The notes under the pieces were generated by a model. It saw only the letters and a program-made list of their open reading frames with translations, searched no databases and was not told the DNA's origin. A DNA stretch of 64,000 nucleotides from NCBI RefSeq assembly GCF_000346465.2, contig NC_034009.1, positions 31,723,251 through 31,787,250 of the forward strand, read 5' to 3'. The DNA comes from Prunus persica (Eukaryota; Streptophyta; Magnoliopsida; Rosales; Rosaceae). Numbering within the stretch: the stretch's first letter is position 1; the number at the start of each line of letters is the position of its first letter. This document shows positions 35,803-49,600 of the stretch, piece after piece. Made by a program: the position numbers and the translations under genes.

Positions 35803-35871
35803 CACATAAGCAACATGGTGGTTAAGGCGTTGAAGGAGTGAAATGGCAGGGGTTCGAATCCCCTTTGTGTG
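35803..35871 (+). pseudogene. tRNA-like relic (tRNA pseudogene or SINE head)
   Basis: A seven-base arm CACATAA (35803-35809) can pair with TTGTGTG (35865-35871). A five-base T stem AGGGG/CCCCT encloses TTCGAAT, giving a perfect box B. Box A is TGGTGGTTAAGGCG. Only about 69 bases lie between the ends, and the anticodon arm region is too short to fold normally, so it cannot be a working tRNA. The D-arm wording recalls Ser/Leu tRNAs. Confidence 0.5.
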
Positions 35872-36943
35872 TGTGCTTCGTGTTTTTTTCTAACAGATTT
35901 TCTAACGATCTCGCTAATAGATGAAGCAAATTATAGATTTTCCGCGACATTGAGTATGTACTCGTAAATGTCCCCAAAATCAGGTATGAACTCGTAAATG
36001 GCCCTATAAGTTGGGGAGTTTACTGTAGTTTACCCAACATATTACTAGAACATATACTATTTATGTGAATAATAAATACTATTATCTTTTTTTATTTTTG
36101 ATCATGACAAATGAGTGAAAATGCTATAATAAGTTGAAATTGTTCCCTCTTTTTTAATGCGTGCATGAATCAATGTCAAAGGGTATTTTGGGACAACAAA
36201 TAAAACGTGATGAATAGAGTAAACATTAAAAAGGACAAGAACACGGGCATTGTCAAATGGGAAATGACAAAGGACTTTCCTTGCACGTTGTCGTAGGGAT
36301 GGGAAGCCACAGCCGCATGCGACCAAAAACCGCGTTGACTTTCCGTGCTCTCATCTCATTCTCATAGTCAAGCCTCAAGCCTCAAGCCTCAAGGGTCAAG
36401 GCCTCAAGCCTCATGCATGCAACTTCACCAAATCCAGCGTCTGCGAATTAAATAAACATGCTTACTTCTACTATTCTATTCAATTTCTTCCACATTGCAC
36501 AAATCTTAAATATTTATTGTTAGGATTTGTTAATTATTATAAGAACATTATATATATATGCCCTAAATTATGCCACAAGCATTTTACCAATTCGAAGTAA
36601 ACTAAAAGCATGCAATATATATAATTTGAGACTAGTGGTGTGAAGTTCGAATCTCATAATATTATAATAGTATATACGTTAAAAATCTCCATTTTTTTTT
36701 TAAATAATTTCGACTATTATTTACATTAAAAAAAAACACGCAATATTACATTTTTGTTCGTTATGTTCTGGTAGTATTTTCACTACCTTGTATGCGTCCT
36801 GGTTGAACTTTTAGTTGCTCTGTTAGGCATTAATCTAATATAATTTGCTATTTGATTTTTTTTATAAAATTGTTGCAAAGATTGCCGTGGCCATGATTAA
36901 TTCATGGCTTTCTTTGCAAACAATGAAGAAGTGCATCATGATA

Positions 36944-36985
<42 letters not shown>

Positions 36986-38870
36986 TACTACTACATATGA
37001 TCATAATTAACAATTATGCCTTGCCCGTCTTTAATATTTAATTGCTTTTCGTCTCGGTGGTAGTCGTAATCATGGAAAGGTTTATTACTGTATAATTAAG
37101 CACACACTTTGTTTTTGAGGTGGTGGTTTGTTTGTCCTATTTCGAATAAGGCGTCAAGCACAAGCAGATGTGTTTGTTTGTTGTTTTCTGGGCAACATAG
37201 AGGATCCATTTTAGTCCCACACCCACACCCACAGCCACAGCCACAGCCACAGGATGATGAGATCCTAAAAATGCCTACAATGACTTTTTCTCATATGAAC
37301 ATGTTGAATTATTGATCGATGTTGACAGACAAAAGACTCATTCAGCGCTTCAGTGCATGTTACATATGCATACATACACCATGTACAGCTTCTGCGTTAG
37401 ATTAATTGAACTAAAGAGTCTGTTAAAGTAAAAATAATTTAATTAATAAATAAATCTTTTTAAATTACGACATAAGTCAATAAATTCTATTTTAAAGAGT
37501 TTAATTTGCTACTACCGTAAGAGATGCTGTAATATCAATACTAAAAATATAAGAGAAAAATTCAACTTATTTCAATTATTAAAGAATCAAAAGTAAACAT
37601 ACATATAAAATAAAAGTCTTGAATTAATGTCATATCCACTAATAATTAAAAAAACATAACATGGATTCTATAGATTATGTGCTTTAATATTGTTTGAATT
37701 CGATAAGTTGGTATATTGATATAGACAATATGCCAAATCATCACCTTGTTGACTACCTTAGGCTTTAGGAGATGCTTTTAAAATTTCTCAAATTTTCATG
37801 CACACTGTGATGTGAGGTACATTTTAATTCCACCTTGAAAGCAAAAGTAAAATTCTTGCAATCTTTTTGAGCAAAGGTGCTTTTCAATTTGAAATTCTTC
37901 AGTGGACAGAAACCATATTCTTGACCAAGGACCAGTATATATATATATATATATATATATGGTTCTCCTCCAATATTATTGCTATTAATCTTAATAAGTA
38001 ATGATTTAATTAATTAATTACTACAAAATATTTAGATTGCATGTGATCATTTGACTTGTTCTGTCTCAAAATATTTCTCAATAGAATAATACTCTCCAGG
38101 ACAGCTAGACATGATTTCATTTCATTCACAAGAAACGCCGTTGATATTTTGACATAAGAAAATCAGAATTTGCTATGAATTAATAACCAGAAACTCCACA
38201 AGTAATTTGAGGATTTTCGTGCCTTTAGTTTAGGACCAGTTTCCTTGTTTTACACTTTCCTCTTGATGAAAAATAAAGAGGGTGTAATTATTTAACCCAA
38301 AAAGAAGGGATTTAATTGGGCAATTGAGGTAACTTCATCTAACCTTGACTCAAAATCGAAAGCAATTAAACACCTTTTTTAGGAAGGTAAACGTTAATTT
38401 TGCCTAACTCAATTGTAATGCATTTTTTTCTCCAAAAATACAAAAAAGTCGTCCCACTCCCCCTCTTCCTGCACCACCAGTCAAGGCATTCGCCTAAAAA
38501 GAAGCCGACTCGAAGCAGAGGATTCAGTAATTCTATCCAACTCAAAGGGCTAGATCGGTAATTCAACAATACCAGAAAAAGTATCGCCGTTTCAGTTTGG
38601 TGTAAACGCTTGAAAAATCCAGCCGTTGGCCCGTTGCAGATGGAAATCGAGATATCAGCTATGGTGTGCTGAAGAATCATAACGAGTGAGTTGAAAAATC
38701 AACCCCAGATTCTTCATTATTTTCCAAACAGCCCCTGTAGACCTTTTCCTCTCTGTTTCTCGTTCATTTCTTCTCTCCTTCACACTATCTCTCTCTCTTA
38801 CCTGGTAAGCCCCTCTTTCTCTCTGTATATCTCTATCTCTATCTCTATATCCCTCCCTGTGTATAAGGCC
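35872..38870. other. Spacer and OBE3-like upstream region
   Basis: No gene. Simple repeats: TCAAGCC units at 36367-36415, (GAT)n at about 36943-36984, CCCACA/CCACAG units at 37219-37251, and (TA)n at 37937-37960. About 38700-38870 is CT-rich on the plus strand and probably 5' UTR of the PHD gene; the frame is open here but has no upstream ATG of its own. Confidence 0.6.
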
Positions 38871-41800
38871 ATGTTTGGCGAGAAGGATCGCGCTAATGGT
38901 CTTCATGCCTGTGAGGATGAGGCCTCCCAGAGCAAGCTCACACGCCATATCTCTAAGCAAAACAAAGACAACCCAGAAGAGAAAATGGGTTTTACTGAAA
39001 AGGGTATAGGTTTTCTCAGAGAATCAGACATGGGTTCTGATGGGTTTCAATCGAAATCCTCAAAAATAGGAAACTTGGGTTCCCAGGAGCTGACTCTCAG
39101 CTATCTCTGCGATAGTTCCAAACTGGGTTTTCTAGAGAAAGAGTTTGCCGGGGCAAATTTGCTGACTTCCTTGGAGAAAGAGAGCTTTAAAGGTAAAGAA
39201 ATCCTTGTTTCTGCCAATTCAAGCCAAGATCACAAATGGGTAGAGAGAGATTTCCTTAATTTGAACGAGACTCGGCTGAATTGGTCAAAGCGAGAGCTTG
39301 TGGAGGAGACTGAAAGAGAGCGCAGGGACAAGAAGCCAAAGCTCGAGACTTTGAATCTCTCTCTAGCCTTACCTGAGGTCTCGCTCTCTCTCACTGCTTC
39401 AAACGCCTTACAAAATGGTGACCCTCCAGCTATGCCAAGACCTAGCAGAAGTGTACAATCTTTGGCACCATCTACTAACAATACACAAACCACTTGTTCC
39501 AACGATTTCACAGCAGCTTCATTATCTTACTCTTATTCCCACCCCTTTTCCCACAACCCCAGTTGCTCGCTTACGCGAAATTCGACCGAGAATTACGAGT
39601 ATTCGGTTGGGAAAGATGATCAAATTTGGAACTGTGGAGAAGGGACTAATGGGTCAGTTCATAGTCGGTTTAAGCCAATTGGAGATGGAGTCGCTTTGTC
39701 AAATCATGGTGGTGGGATTTACTCGTTGATGCAGAGTAATCGTAAGGATTCGTGTAATAACAGTCTTTATAGGACAACTAGCTCTGACAACCTTTCGTTT
39801 TTCCCATCAGAGTTGCCTGCTAAGCCTAAAATTGATACCCAGTCTGGGGATTCTAGAGGGAGAGGTTCAGAAAGTTTGAGAGGCTTGGAGGATGTAGATG
39901 GTGGTGGGAGAGCCAGGAAACTTTCTAGACCGGAGAGAATTCTCCGCGAACTTATTTCGGAGTCTATACCTGTCATGGCTCAGATAATTCAGGAGCTTCC
40001 TGATGAAACACTCTTATCAACCAAGGAATACTTGAAGAATCTGATATCCATGCCTGAGAAGAAAGAGGAGTTAGTGAGCCTTCAAAACCGGCTCCATAGA
40101 AGGTCTGATCTTACAAAGGAGAATCTTGCTAAGTGCCAGAAAGACCAATTGGAGATTTTGGTTGCGGTGAAAATGGGTCTTGGGAATTTTGTATCAGGCA
40201 AAAACCGCCTTCCCACAACCGAGTTGGTGGAGATTTTCTCGTTTATGAGATGTAAGAATGTGAACTGCAAGAGTTTATTGCCTGTTGAGGATTGTGACTG
40301 CAAGGTTTGCTCTGCAAATAAGGGTTTTTGCAGTTCCTGTATGTGTCCTGTTTGTTTGAATTTTGACTGTGCTAGTAATACTTGTAGTTGGGTTGGCTGT
40401 GATGTTTGTGGGCATTGGTGCCATGCTGCTTGTGGTATTCAGAGGAATCTCATTAAGCCAGGTCCTAGCTTGAAGGGGCCCTCTGGGACGAGTGAGATGC
40501 AATTTCATTGCATTGGATGTGGTCACGCTTCAGAAATGTTTGGCTTCGTTAAGGATGTGTTTCTGTGCTGTGCAAAGGACTGGGGACTAGAGACCCTTAT
40601 CAAGGAGCTTGACTGTGTTAGGAAGATTTTTAGGAGAAGCGATGATTTTAAAGGCCGCGAACTGCATATTAAGGCTGAGGAGATTATCTCCAAGCTTGGA
40701 AGCCAAATGATGTCTCCCTCAGATGCCTGCAATTTCATTATTCAGTTCTTTAACTGTAAGTCCCCAAGATTTTCGTCTTTCCTTTTCTATTTCAACTTTC
40801 ATATTTATTCATTTACTTGCTATTTGTTGTTAGCCCTCATTGTAATTAGCTGAAATTTTAAAATGCATGTCTTGGACAGTGAGTATGGTTCTCTCATGGA
40901 GCATGAACTGCCTTGCTCATAAACTTGGCTTATTCCTTCCATGTTGGGAATGATCTCTTATAACTACTGTAATGAAATTATAGGGAGGGCTAGGGTCAGA
41001 CTCCACCCAAATATAAGTGGAGGAGAAAAATGTGGTGAGGTGAAAGAAAGAGTACGTGGGAACAGTAAAGGGGACCTTGATTGGGTACTCTATGGCTCAT
41101 ATTCGATGGCTAGTGTAATTGGAACTATTTTGAAAAGAATACTCTCTGAATTGCTTAATTGAGGATTGTGACGGCTTCACCGCACGTTAGCTACTCTTTT
41201 GTTTTCTCTCTGGCCTTTTTTCTTCTTTCCTTTTGGTTTCACTGTCAATTCATCTCCATACCGCCTGAGTTTAGATATTGTGAAAGGTTTTTCTTGTGAG
41301 AAGTTGATAATGTCCAAGAATTGTGTATATTTTTGTTCTAACATGTCTGTAACTTAAGTATATGAGTTATTCAGTATCTATTCATGCCTAACTCTGGATT
41401 TTTTTTTTCGTTGTTAAATAGATACAGATGGAGTGTCAGAATATCCTGCTTCTCGCATATCCACGAAAGAGTTGGCAGTCACTCAAGCTAGCCTGAGAAA
41501 AGATGCAACTCCTTTTTCACAATCCGCTTCTTTACCTCCGAAATATGCTGCTTATAACACAAGTTCTAGTATACAATGTGATTTATTGTCAAATGATACC
41601 CGTCAGAATGACCTCAAATCATCCCTCATAAGCAACGAGGATGAGTTCCAGTTCGGAACATTACCAAAAATAGATGGGTTTGAGAGCTTGGAAAGCATAG
41701 TGAGGATAAAGGAAGCAGAAGCAAGAATGTTCCAGGGCAAGGCAGATGAAGCGCGGAGAGAGGCAGAAGGGTACCGTCAGATGATTCAAACAAAGACGGA

Positions 41801-41999
41801 TAAGTTGGAGGAAGAGTATGCTAAAAAGTTTTCCAAACTGTGTCTGCAAGAGACAGAGGAAAGGCGAAGGAAGAAATTGGAGGAGCTGAAAATTTTGGAA
41901 AGTTCACATTGTGACTATTACAACATGAAGACTAGGATGCAAGCCGAGATTGCTGGCTTGTTGGAGAGAATGGAAGCAACAAAGCAGCAACGGGTGTAG
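38871..41999 (+). CDS. OBE3: OBERON3/TITANIA1-like PHD-finger protein
   Basis: Two exons, 38871-40755 and 41422-41999, join in phase 1 across a 666-bp GT-AG intron; 820 residues. The start is the ATG giving MFGEKD, the usual beginning of OBE3-type proteins; the frame upstream is open but lacks an ATG. A variable Ser-rich N-terminal half includes an EAR-like LNLSLALPEVSLSL stretch. A conserved helical region precedes a Cys/His-rich PHD-type finger at about 460-550 (paired Cys, then CDVCGHWCHAACG, ending CIGCGH). The C-terminal exon encodes a charged coiled coil from about residue 715 on. OBERON proteins are nuclear PHD proteins that act together in root and shoot meristem formation. Length and the MFGEKD start argue for OBE3 rather than the shorter OBE1/2. 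Confidence 0.92.
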
Positions 42000-43134
42000 T
42001 TTCTTTTGTTCTTTGATTTTTTTGTTTCTTTTGACAATGGTGCTAATTATATGTAGTTTATTAATGTTATTTCGATTTTTGGATTCTGCTTTTTATTTCT
42101 AATCAAAGTGAATGATTGTCTCAGTTGCAAATTTTTTTATTTTATCCTCCATGTCCTTGGCAATCTAGAATTTAGAAAAATAACCACCACCCTCGCTAGC
42201 TTCCAAGCATCTTAAATTTGACTCTATGGGCATCATTCTTTCTTTTTCAGAAGTCTTCTGCAGAAGCTGTTACTGTAATCAATTTGATGTGTACTTGTAG
42301 TTAGACCTGGCATCATTCTTTCTGCATATTCTCTCTCCTCCCTGGAATACTTTATGCTGCTGCTGCTGCTTGGATAGCAATGTTTGAGTTTGAGCTAAGC
42401 AATGCCGCACATTTGTTTTTCTCTTTGCCATAATGACATAACATGTGTCCAGATATCCTCGTCTTTTGCTACTATAAAATAAAACATCATATGATTATGT
42501 CTTGAGTATATAATATCTTGGCACCAGAAGATGTGTCTTGCATTGCATTTGTTTGTTCTATATCTTTGGAGGTAATGCGCCACCAACGACTATGTTGGCC
42601 AAGCAATAGATACTCATACCATCCCACAATTAGGATTTAGGACCATTGAGATGAGGTGACGCTGATTGCGGCTAGGATCATTTTGGTGCCACTGCCCTGC
42701 CCTCTTCCCACCTTTGTAAAAATAAATCAAAATTGGTTTGCAAAAACGCCATTTGTGATTGCAGAGTTGCAATAGAGTGCATACAATCCAATCCAATCCA
42801 TTATCCACCCAAAAAGGACAGCCAGCATTATTATGCTAAAGTAAACTGATGCTGCGAGCTGAGACTAAATTATCATTAGATACCCACCTACGATCTACTT
42901 TCAATTATTTTGGTAATATACTTTGACAGATAGAAAGCAAGAGAATAATATTTCATTGCTTTCATTTGTAGTATACATTTAGGCATCCCATCTGGCTCAC
43001 TAACCAAATCTTTTATGAATGTAGAAATGAAATAATTAATTAACAAATAAATAAAAAGGAATATATAGGTAGATTGCATGTTATTTTAACTGACAAACCA
43101 AAACCATGAAATATGACAAGCTCTAGCTAATTAA
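42000..43134. other. Convergent 3' spacer, no gene
   Basis: About 1.1 kb between the ends of two convergent genes: 3' UTRs plus AT-rich DNA, with a short (CTG)n at about 42356-42370. No other feature seen. Confidence 0.6.
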
Positions 43135-44099
43135 TTAGTAAAGTCGAGGGAGGAGGACAGAGAGGCTGACGCTGGCTGCAAATAGAAAGATCAAAAGTCC
43201 AGTGAAGTTGATTATAAGTGTTTCTTGGGTGCGCCCTATGCTTAAGAAAAGGAACCTCTCCAGCAACCCTGCCTCGGCAGTGCATACTGCTAGCAGAAAG
43301 ATGACCATGCCCACGAAAGTGTGCCATGGCACAAGATTTCCCCTTGCTGACGATTCTGCACCCGGAAACACATAGGCAAAGAAAGCAAACAACCACTACA
43401 AGAAAATAATAATAATTAATTGGCTAATAATATTTGTTGTATAGGCAAGGCATCGACAGTAGGAAAAAAAAAAAAAACCTGAAGACCAAATAAAGAGATG
43501 GTGATTATGCCGAGCCAGGAATGTAAGGTGAGCAAATTTGGAATTCCCGATTCATGATTAAACTTGAAAGCTGCATAAATCCCCAAGATTATAGCCACCA
43601 GAGCTAGAAAATGCAATATCAGGTGCACCATTTTCTGTGTGTTCCTTTTCCCTGGGACTGTCTTGTATGCCATGATAGCTGCACTAATAATTGGCACCTA
43701 ATCAGTCGTTAATTCAAATTAATTAATGCTGCTAACTAACAAGATGGAATCTTTTAAGAGGCACATATATAGATTATATAGAGGACCTCCTGATCAGTTC
43801 CATTACCTTCTCCTCCAATCAAAATAAACCCAATTACCATTAGAAGCGTATGAACCTGTAAAAATCAGAAAAAATGAATATGATCACATAAACTTAACAT
43901 ATGATGAGCATGCAAGATTTTGCTTACGTGAACAACGTACGTTTAAAATTTTCTCTGTGATGAAGGAGTTGAGGGCAAGGCCATGGCGGAAGTGTAGGAG
44001 CCAAATAAGCACAAGGGTTGTTATGGCTATAGCTAACAAATGGACAAATATTGTAACTGGGGTTGCTGATATCTGGTAGCTACGGCTCTTCGGCGCCAT
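43135..44099 (-). CDS. CYB561: Cytochrome b561 (ascorbate-type), tandem copy 1
   Basis: Four exons, 44099-43941, 43855-43807, 43678-43479 and 43395-43135, all GT-AG with consistent phases; 222 residues, normal for the family. Six hydrophobic segments are evident. The haem-binding histidines occur in VHTLLM, LHFLAL, LHSWLG and PWHTFVG. Start is the ATG of MAPKSRSYQ, which places the first helix at the usual distance. Such proteins pass electrons from cytosolic ascorbate across a membrane (tonoplast or plasma membrane) to monodehydroascorbate or ferric iron. Exon 2 (49 nt) and exon 3 (200 nt) equal those of the neighbouring copy, showing tandem duplication. Which Arabidopsis paralogue it corresponds to is suggested only by location (At1g14730-like). 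Confidence 0.92.
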
Positions 44100-45518
44100 T
44101 ATAATTAAGCCTCTGTGACGGTGGTTGTCTGTTTGAAGCAAAAGAAGGGACGGGGCTACAACCTTAATTAGAGTATTATGGAATGACGGGTTAGTACTAT
44201 TTAACAACACGCGAAGAGAACCGGTGTTGGCGAAGGATGCAAATTTGATAAGATCAATGTGCAAAATTGAAGCTTTGCCGACAGTAAACAATGTTTAAAG
44301 TTAAAAAGAGAAGCCTTTTTGTTTGAACGAGAAGGATGCCGCCAAATATATGGAATATGGGAAACCGTCTAGCCGGCAAAACCTAAGGTGGCAAGCCCAA
44401 AGGGATGGAGAGGTTTGCCACTTTGTTTGTCACGTACGGCTAAGTAAAGCCGTGAATCACAATCATATGAAGCACAGAAAATACAAGTTCCATTGAAAAT
44501 TGAAAGCAACTTTGAATCTTTTTTGTCCTTCCTCTATTTAGATCATGAAAGTTGCTTCAATCATGTGACCGCAAGTTTTTCCAGCTATAGGGTTTGCTGA
44601 TTATAGCTTTCTATGACAATTAAATTGAATCACGTTTCGTGTCTATGTTTTAATTTTCACCACATGCATAATAGGAGCAAGGTAAGGTTAACATCCACGA
44701 TTAAAACAGAGCCGTAATTAGTGCCATTCCTCTGCACTCTTAATAAATAATTAGCTGATTCATTAAGAGAAAAATCAGTGAGTTGAATTAAGTGTATATA
44801 AAACAAAAAAAAGAGAGTTATGATGCATATATACATGTTGCTTGGGAGATTGTGGCTCTCAGTTCCAATTAATACTCAGATTATAATCAAAGGAGTTACA
44901 ATCGTATCAGCCGAGTAATCTTTTCCAAAGAGTAATGCTATTATATAATGAATTATGAATTATGTTATATAATGATGTAAGCAAAACCCCAAATACCCTC
45001 AAAGGGACAAGTTTAATGATCATTGTGTTGTGCACACAATGTACAAATTTAAAGAAGAAGAAAAAAAACAGCTGGATAGATATTTTCTGGGTAAAAAGAA
45101 AAATTGGAGAACGGGTTCAGACTGCTTTTTTCCTTTGTCTGTCTTTTGGTTCTTTTAACAAGCCAGCATACATACGTGTACACATATATATCCACTCGAA
45201 CATATCTTTTGTTTTAAGGATGATGAGCGTAGGATAAAACGTGTTACCATTAAGCCAGTGCAAACTTTATAAAAATAAAATATGGTATTTATTATGGACT
45301 GATACTAGCTCAACCATGGAATAAAAAATAATTGAATTCATAAATCTATATCCATGTCACATTATATATATGAACCTTCATGTAGATCCGCTCAAATGAT
45401 TCACGCCAAAAGAAAAAAGAGATACATAATTAAGCACACAACACACCAACCAATTAATGTGTGCAATCCAATAATCCATCTGTAAAGGCTCGAAAATGAA
45501 GAAATAATTAGGAATTAA
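44100..45518. other. Spacer between the two cytochrome b561 genes
   Basis: Contains the promoter of copy 1 and the 3' region of copy 2. No further gene is seen. Confidence 0.55.
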
Positions 45519-46532
45519 TCACACATAACGGGCAAGAGCAACAGAAAGATCAACGAAGATGCCGAAGAGGAGGATTGATAGTCCAGTGAAGTTGATCAGA
45601 TTCGATTCTCTGTGAGATAGCACATGCTCAACCCCAAGGAATGTGGATTTTTGTGTCAAGCCAGTTAGAGCAGCACATATTGACAAGTACAGCAGCGCCC
45701 TCCCCCCACTCATATGCCATGGAACAATTCTGATCGCCGTCCGTTCCGAAGCTCTTGGAAACAAGAAAGTAGCAAATCCAAGCACCCACTGCCAATCAAT
45801 CATGTTCAAATTAATTAATAATTAGCAAACTAATGTGTAATTTATGATAATGATATATAAAATATATGTACGTAGTACTTACCTGCAAACAGTACAAGAT
45901 AAAGGTGGACAAGCCAATCCATGAATGGAGGGAATTCATGTCTCCTATGTTGTTCATGTCATGGTATTTGAAAACAGCGCATATCCCGAAGATTCCAGAA
46001 CACAGAGCTATCAGGTGGAACAAGGCATGAACGTACTTCTGCACCTTGTGTGCCGACAATACCGTCTTGTATGCCATCATCGCTGAACATATACCAACTC
46101 GTATTAATATTAATCGAGATTAATTATATCCTATGCATGTAACATGTGTTAAATTAGCCTAATTACCTTCACCAGCAAAGAAAATAAACCCAAAGAACAT
46201 GAGAAACGGATGAACCTGCCAATGCCAAGTTAAAACGAAGGAAGTTAAGGACTTTGAGTTTTACTAAAGCTAGCTCTAAGCTGTAAGTGTAGCACAAGAA
46301 CCCACCATGAAGTAAGTAATTAAATAGTGGTTATATACAAAGGTGAAATTAATAAATCATTACTTACATTGAAAACCCGATCTGAATTGTCTGAATCATA
46401 GTCTAAACCGCCACGGTAATGCAGCAACCAAACAAGCATGAGTATGATGGCTAAGAAGCCAAACAAGTGTGCTCCCACAGTCAATCCAGAGGCTGACCGT
46501 TGGTACCTATAGGTTACAGTAGTAGTTTGCAT
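45519..46532 (-). CDS. CYB561: Cytochrome b561 (ascorbate-type), tandem copy 2
   Basis: Four exons, 46532-46368, 46215-46167, 46082-45883 and 45788-45519; 227 residues. The first ATG gives [11 protein letters not shown]; the frame upstream opens with TTG only. Haem-ligand histidines are in VHPFLM, LFHLIAL, LHSWIG and PWHMSGG. Six membrane segments as in copy 1, with the same intron phases and identical middle-exon lengths. Sequence divergence from copy 1 is considerable (for example the last exon), so the duplication is not recent, and both copies look intact. Function as for copy 1; substrate preference and membrane cannot be read from the sequence. Confidence 0.92.
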
Positions 46533-46663
46533 TGCAAATTGCAATTAAGTTGACTAATTAATTAATAGGGAGATTAGAAGGGCGATTGATTGATGGGTTA
46601 ATCTTGAATGTTTGGTTGCTTTTGATTTGGCAGTATTGTGTTGTGCTCAATCAGTTCAGTTGT

Positions 46664-46673
46664 TATATATAGA
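46664..46673 (-). promoter_or_regulatory. TATA box of cytochrome b561 copy 2
   Basis: The minus strand reads CTATATATAA about 130 bases upstream of the ATG, a suitable distance for a TATA box with a short 5' UTR. Confidence 0.5.
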
Positions 46674-49600
46674 TAGAAATCTCTTTTGAAAATAGTTTTT
46701 TAAACAATTACCTTCTTCTTGGGATTGCTTGCTCTGATGGTTTTGGAATTTTCTGACGAAACTTTGAACTTTAGCAAAGCATCACAAGGACAAACTAAAA
46801 CCAGCTCTGATTGTACTAAGGTATTTATTCTGTCCTAACAGTTTAACAAACAATTATAAGAGAAAGAAGAAAACAGACAAGGCCTGGCCCTTGCTTGGTA
46901 AACTGGATTAGCTTTTTTTTCTAACTTACACACTTAGGCCAAGATTTCAATTGGGTCAGCCTGGCCCATCTTTTAAAACTGAATTAGGCCTCTGTATATA
47001 TATATGCAAGAGATAGTCACTTGAAGGCCCAGCCCAACCTCTGAGTTATCAATCTAAACTCCATCAAATTGAATTACAGAATACAGGGCCATACTTACTG
47101 CTATGCTATGCTAGAATGAGGGGTTATGATGAGGGTCTCCTTAATAGCTGTTTAATCTAATGCAAAGTTATTATTAGACTGTTGGATTGTAATCCCTATT
47201 TGTAGAAGATCCCATGGGAAAAAGGTGCAAAAAGTTTTAACCAAAACAAGCGTTACCAATCCCTTTCCTGATAAAATTGGCCACACAAAATAAAGAGAGT
47301 GTGGAGACATTTCCACAATTTGCCTTGGACTCTGCTACAAAAGGGAAGACTAGTGATTATGTTCATGAGCTTGCATGCACTTAGTTAGACATTAAGGAGG
47401 ACCACGCTTGCTATCTAGCCCCTCCCTCGTCCACCTCCACTAATACTTATGATGAAAAACCAAAAACTCGCACATACAATATGGAGGAAATAATTGAATT
47501 TCAGAAATGGGAAAGAAGAAAAAAAGGAGAATGGATTTGCCATCATTGATGCAAGCATTTTTCTGCCAAATAAATGTTATCGATTTGTTGCGTAATCATG
47601 AGTCGTGACCTTTTTTAAAATATAAATATTTATGTTTATATATCTGTTGTGGGATTAGTATAGAAATTATAATTAACTATGACACAGTTAGTGGTTGTCA
47701 GATAAGCATTCTTTTCCGAGCTTGCTTTCTCAGCATAACTACTTGATGGAGACTTGTTGTGCATCCTTCCATGACCTTGGCCTTTCATCTCACTTTTTCT
47801 TTGACGTTTTTATTTCGTTCCCACTACCTTTTTATTTTTTTCCTCCTTGAAATATGCTTTTCTTACTGAGAATATTTAGTATTCTAAGAAGCCAATTAGT
47901 TTACTTACTTTGGGCAGATTTAGGAAGGTGCTGCACAAATTTGTTTTGCACGTAAACGTATTCATATCATATTGAGTCTTTTATTGCTTTTAGGTCTTCT
48001 TAGTAAAAAAAAAAAAAAAAAAAAAAAAAACTTAATGGAAGTAATTTTCGCTATTTCCGAAGAATTTAGTTTACTGTGAAACGTACAATATCACAGAGTA
48101 GTGTATAGGAGGAGACCGGCTTTGGTTTAAAAAGAGATTTCTACACACAAATATCAAGATTGTAATATAGGGTTATTTCAAATTTCCAATGCATGAGAGT
48201 CTTGTAATATCTTTTAATTATTTGGGACCCTCTGGCCCACTCTTGACGTGCTCTATATAAACGTTGATATATATATATATATGTAGACCTTGTATATGTG
48301 ATAGACGACGACAACAACACAGGGAAGGGATGGATCAAATTAACATCAGTGAGTGGCGTGTATTTTTGTTCGCATGTCTCTGTATATGAATACATCGACT
48401 ACTTGACATGTTTGGCCATGCTAAAGTTGAGTAGGGGTGGATGATATTGATCTCATTTCTAAATATTCCTTCTTACAGTTGTCCAAGAAAATGACTTGCT
48501 AATCAAGATATATCAAGTAAATTATAACTCAATTAGTCAAAATACTATCTACTAATTGACACACACACATATATATATATATATATTATTTAGTCAACAT
48601 CAGACATTATTTGACTGATTCTTTGAGTTCAAGTGACAACAAGGGAGGAACCTGCAGCTAAAAACCATGGCCAAGTACAGAAAAAGGTTAAAACTACCAT
48701 ATAGCATATAGGCTGTAAGTTATAGAAAGATGGATTGGCATCATTAAGCAAAGCAGCGAAAGGATGCTACATGGAGTTTGGTCAATCAGTGACATGAACT
48801 TGAAGGAACTGTATTGCGTCCTCAATCAAAAACAACGTTATGTTTTAACCGCCCCCCCAAAAAAAAAAACAAAAACATATTAAAAAAAAAGTGGTGCTGA
48901 TTCTGACTTTGAAAAACTCCAGAGGCTCAATCATAAGATAGGTGTGAATAACACATGAAAAGAAGTTACAACAAGAAGTTGCAAATTTTATGAAATGATA
49001 TATAGAAAAGTGAAGGATAGGATAGTGGCGAATGTGATTCAAATGGGGCTAAATTGCTAAAATCCTGAAATGAGATGAGACCCATCAAATCACCAACGTC
49101 CAAACCCCTCCATTTCCAAAAAAAACCCCAACTGTACTCATGCTTTAGGGTTGGCCATCAATCATCCTTTAGTTTACCACCAATTTGCATGTGGAGACCA
49201 CCCACGTTATTTAACAATTAACCCATTTCATTACCATAAAGAGTTACATAAAAATGTAATATAAAAATAAAAAAAATAAAAATAAGAGTTCAACTAAACA
49301 AAATAAAAGTCCAATCCAAAATACAAATAATTTGCTAACAAGCATTCACCAAACCAAATGAAAATAGTTTAAAATGAGTAAGCCAACTGGAAAGAAATTG
49401 TCAAATAATGAGAGCGCATCATTTTAAGCTCCAATTAGCATCATGACAAAGAATAGTGATGTTGTACATATTTTTCTTGCGATATAAGCAAATTAACATT
49501 TCAATTTAGCATCTTGACGTGTCAACACTCAATCATTCATTAGAGAGAGGGAGAGAGAGGGCTAGTTACATTTTATTATAGATTTGTGCGTTTAACATGT

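Noticed and set aside
36367..36415. TCAAGCC tandem units as a CRISPR-like or regulatory array
   Set aside because: Units are 7 bp and contiguous with no spacers; a simple minisatellite in a plant genome.
36943..36984. (GAT)n tract as a coding Asp repeat
   Set aside because: No open frame with a plausible start surrounds it; an ordinary microsatellite.
38691..38870. 60-residue N-terminal extension of the OBE3-like frame
   Set aside because: The frame upstream of 38871 opens with TTG, not ATG, and is CT-rich leader-like sequence; MFGEKD is the family start.
40941..41162. 73-residue frame on the plus strand
   Set aside because: Lies within the OBE3-like intron; flanking exons join in phase without it.
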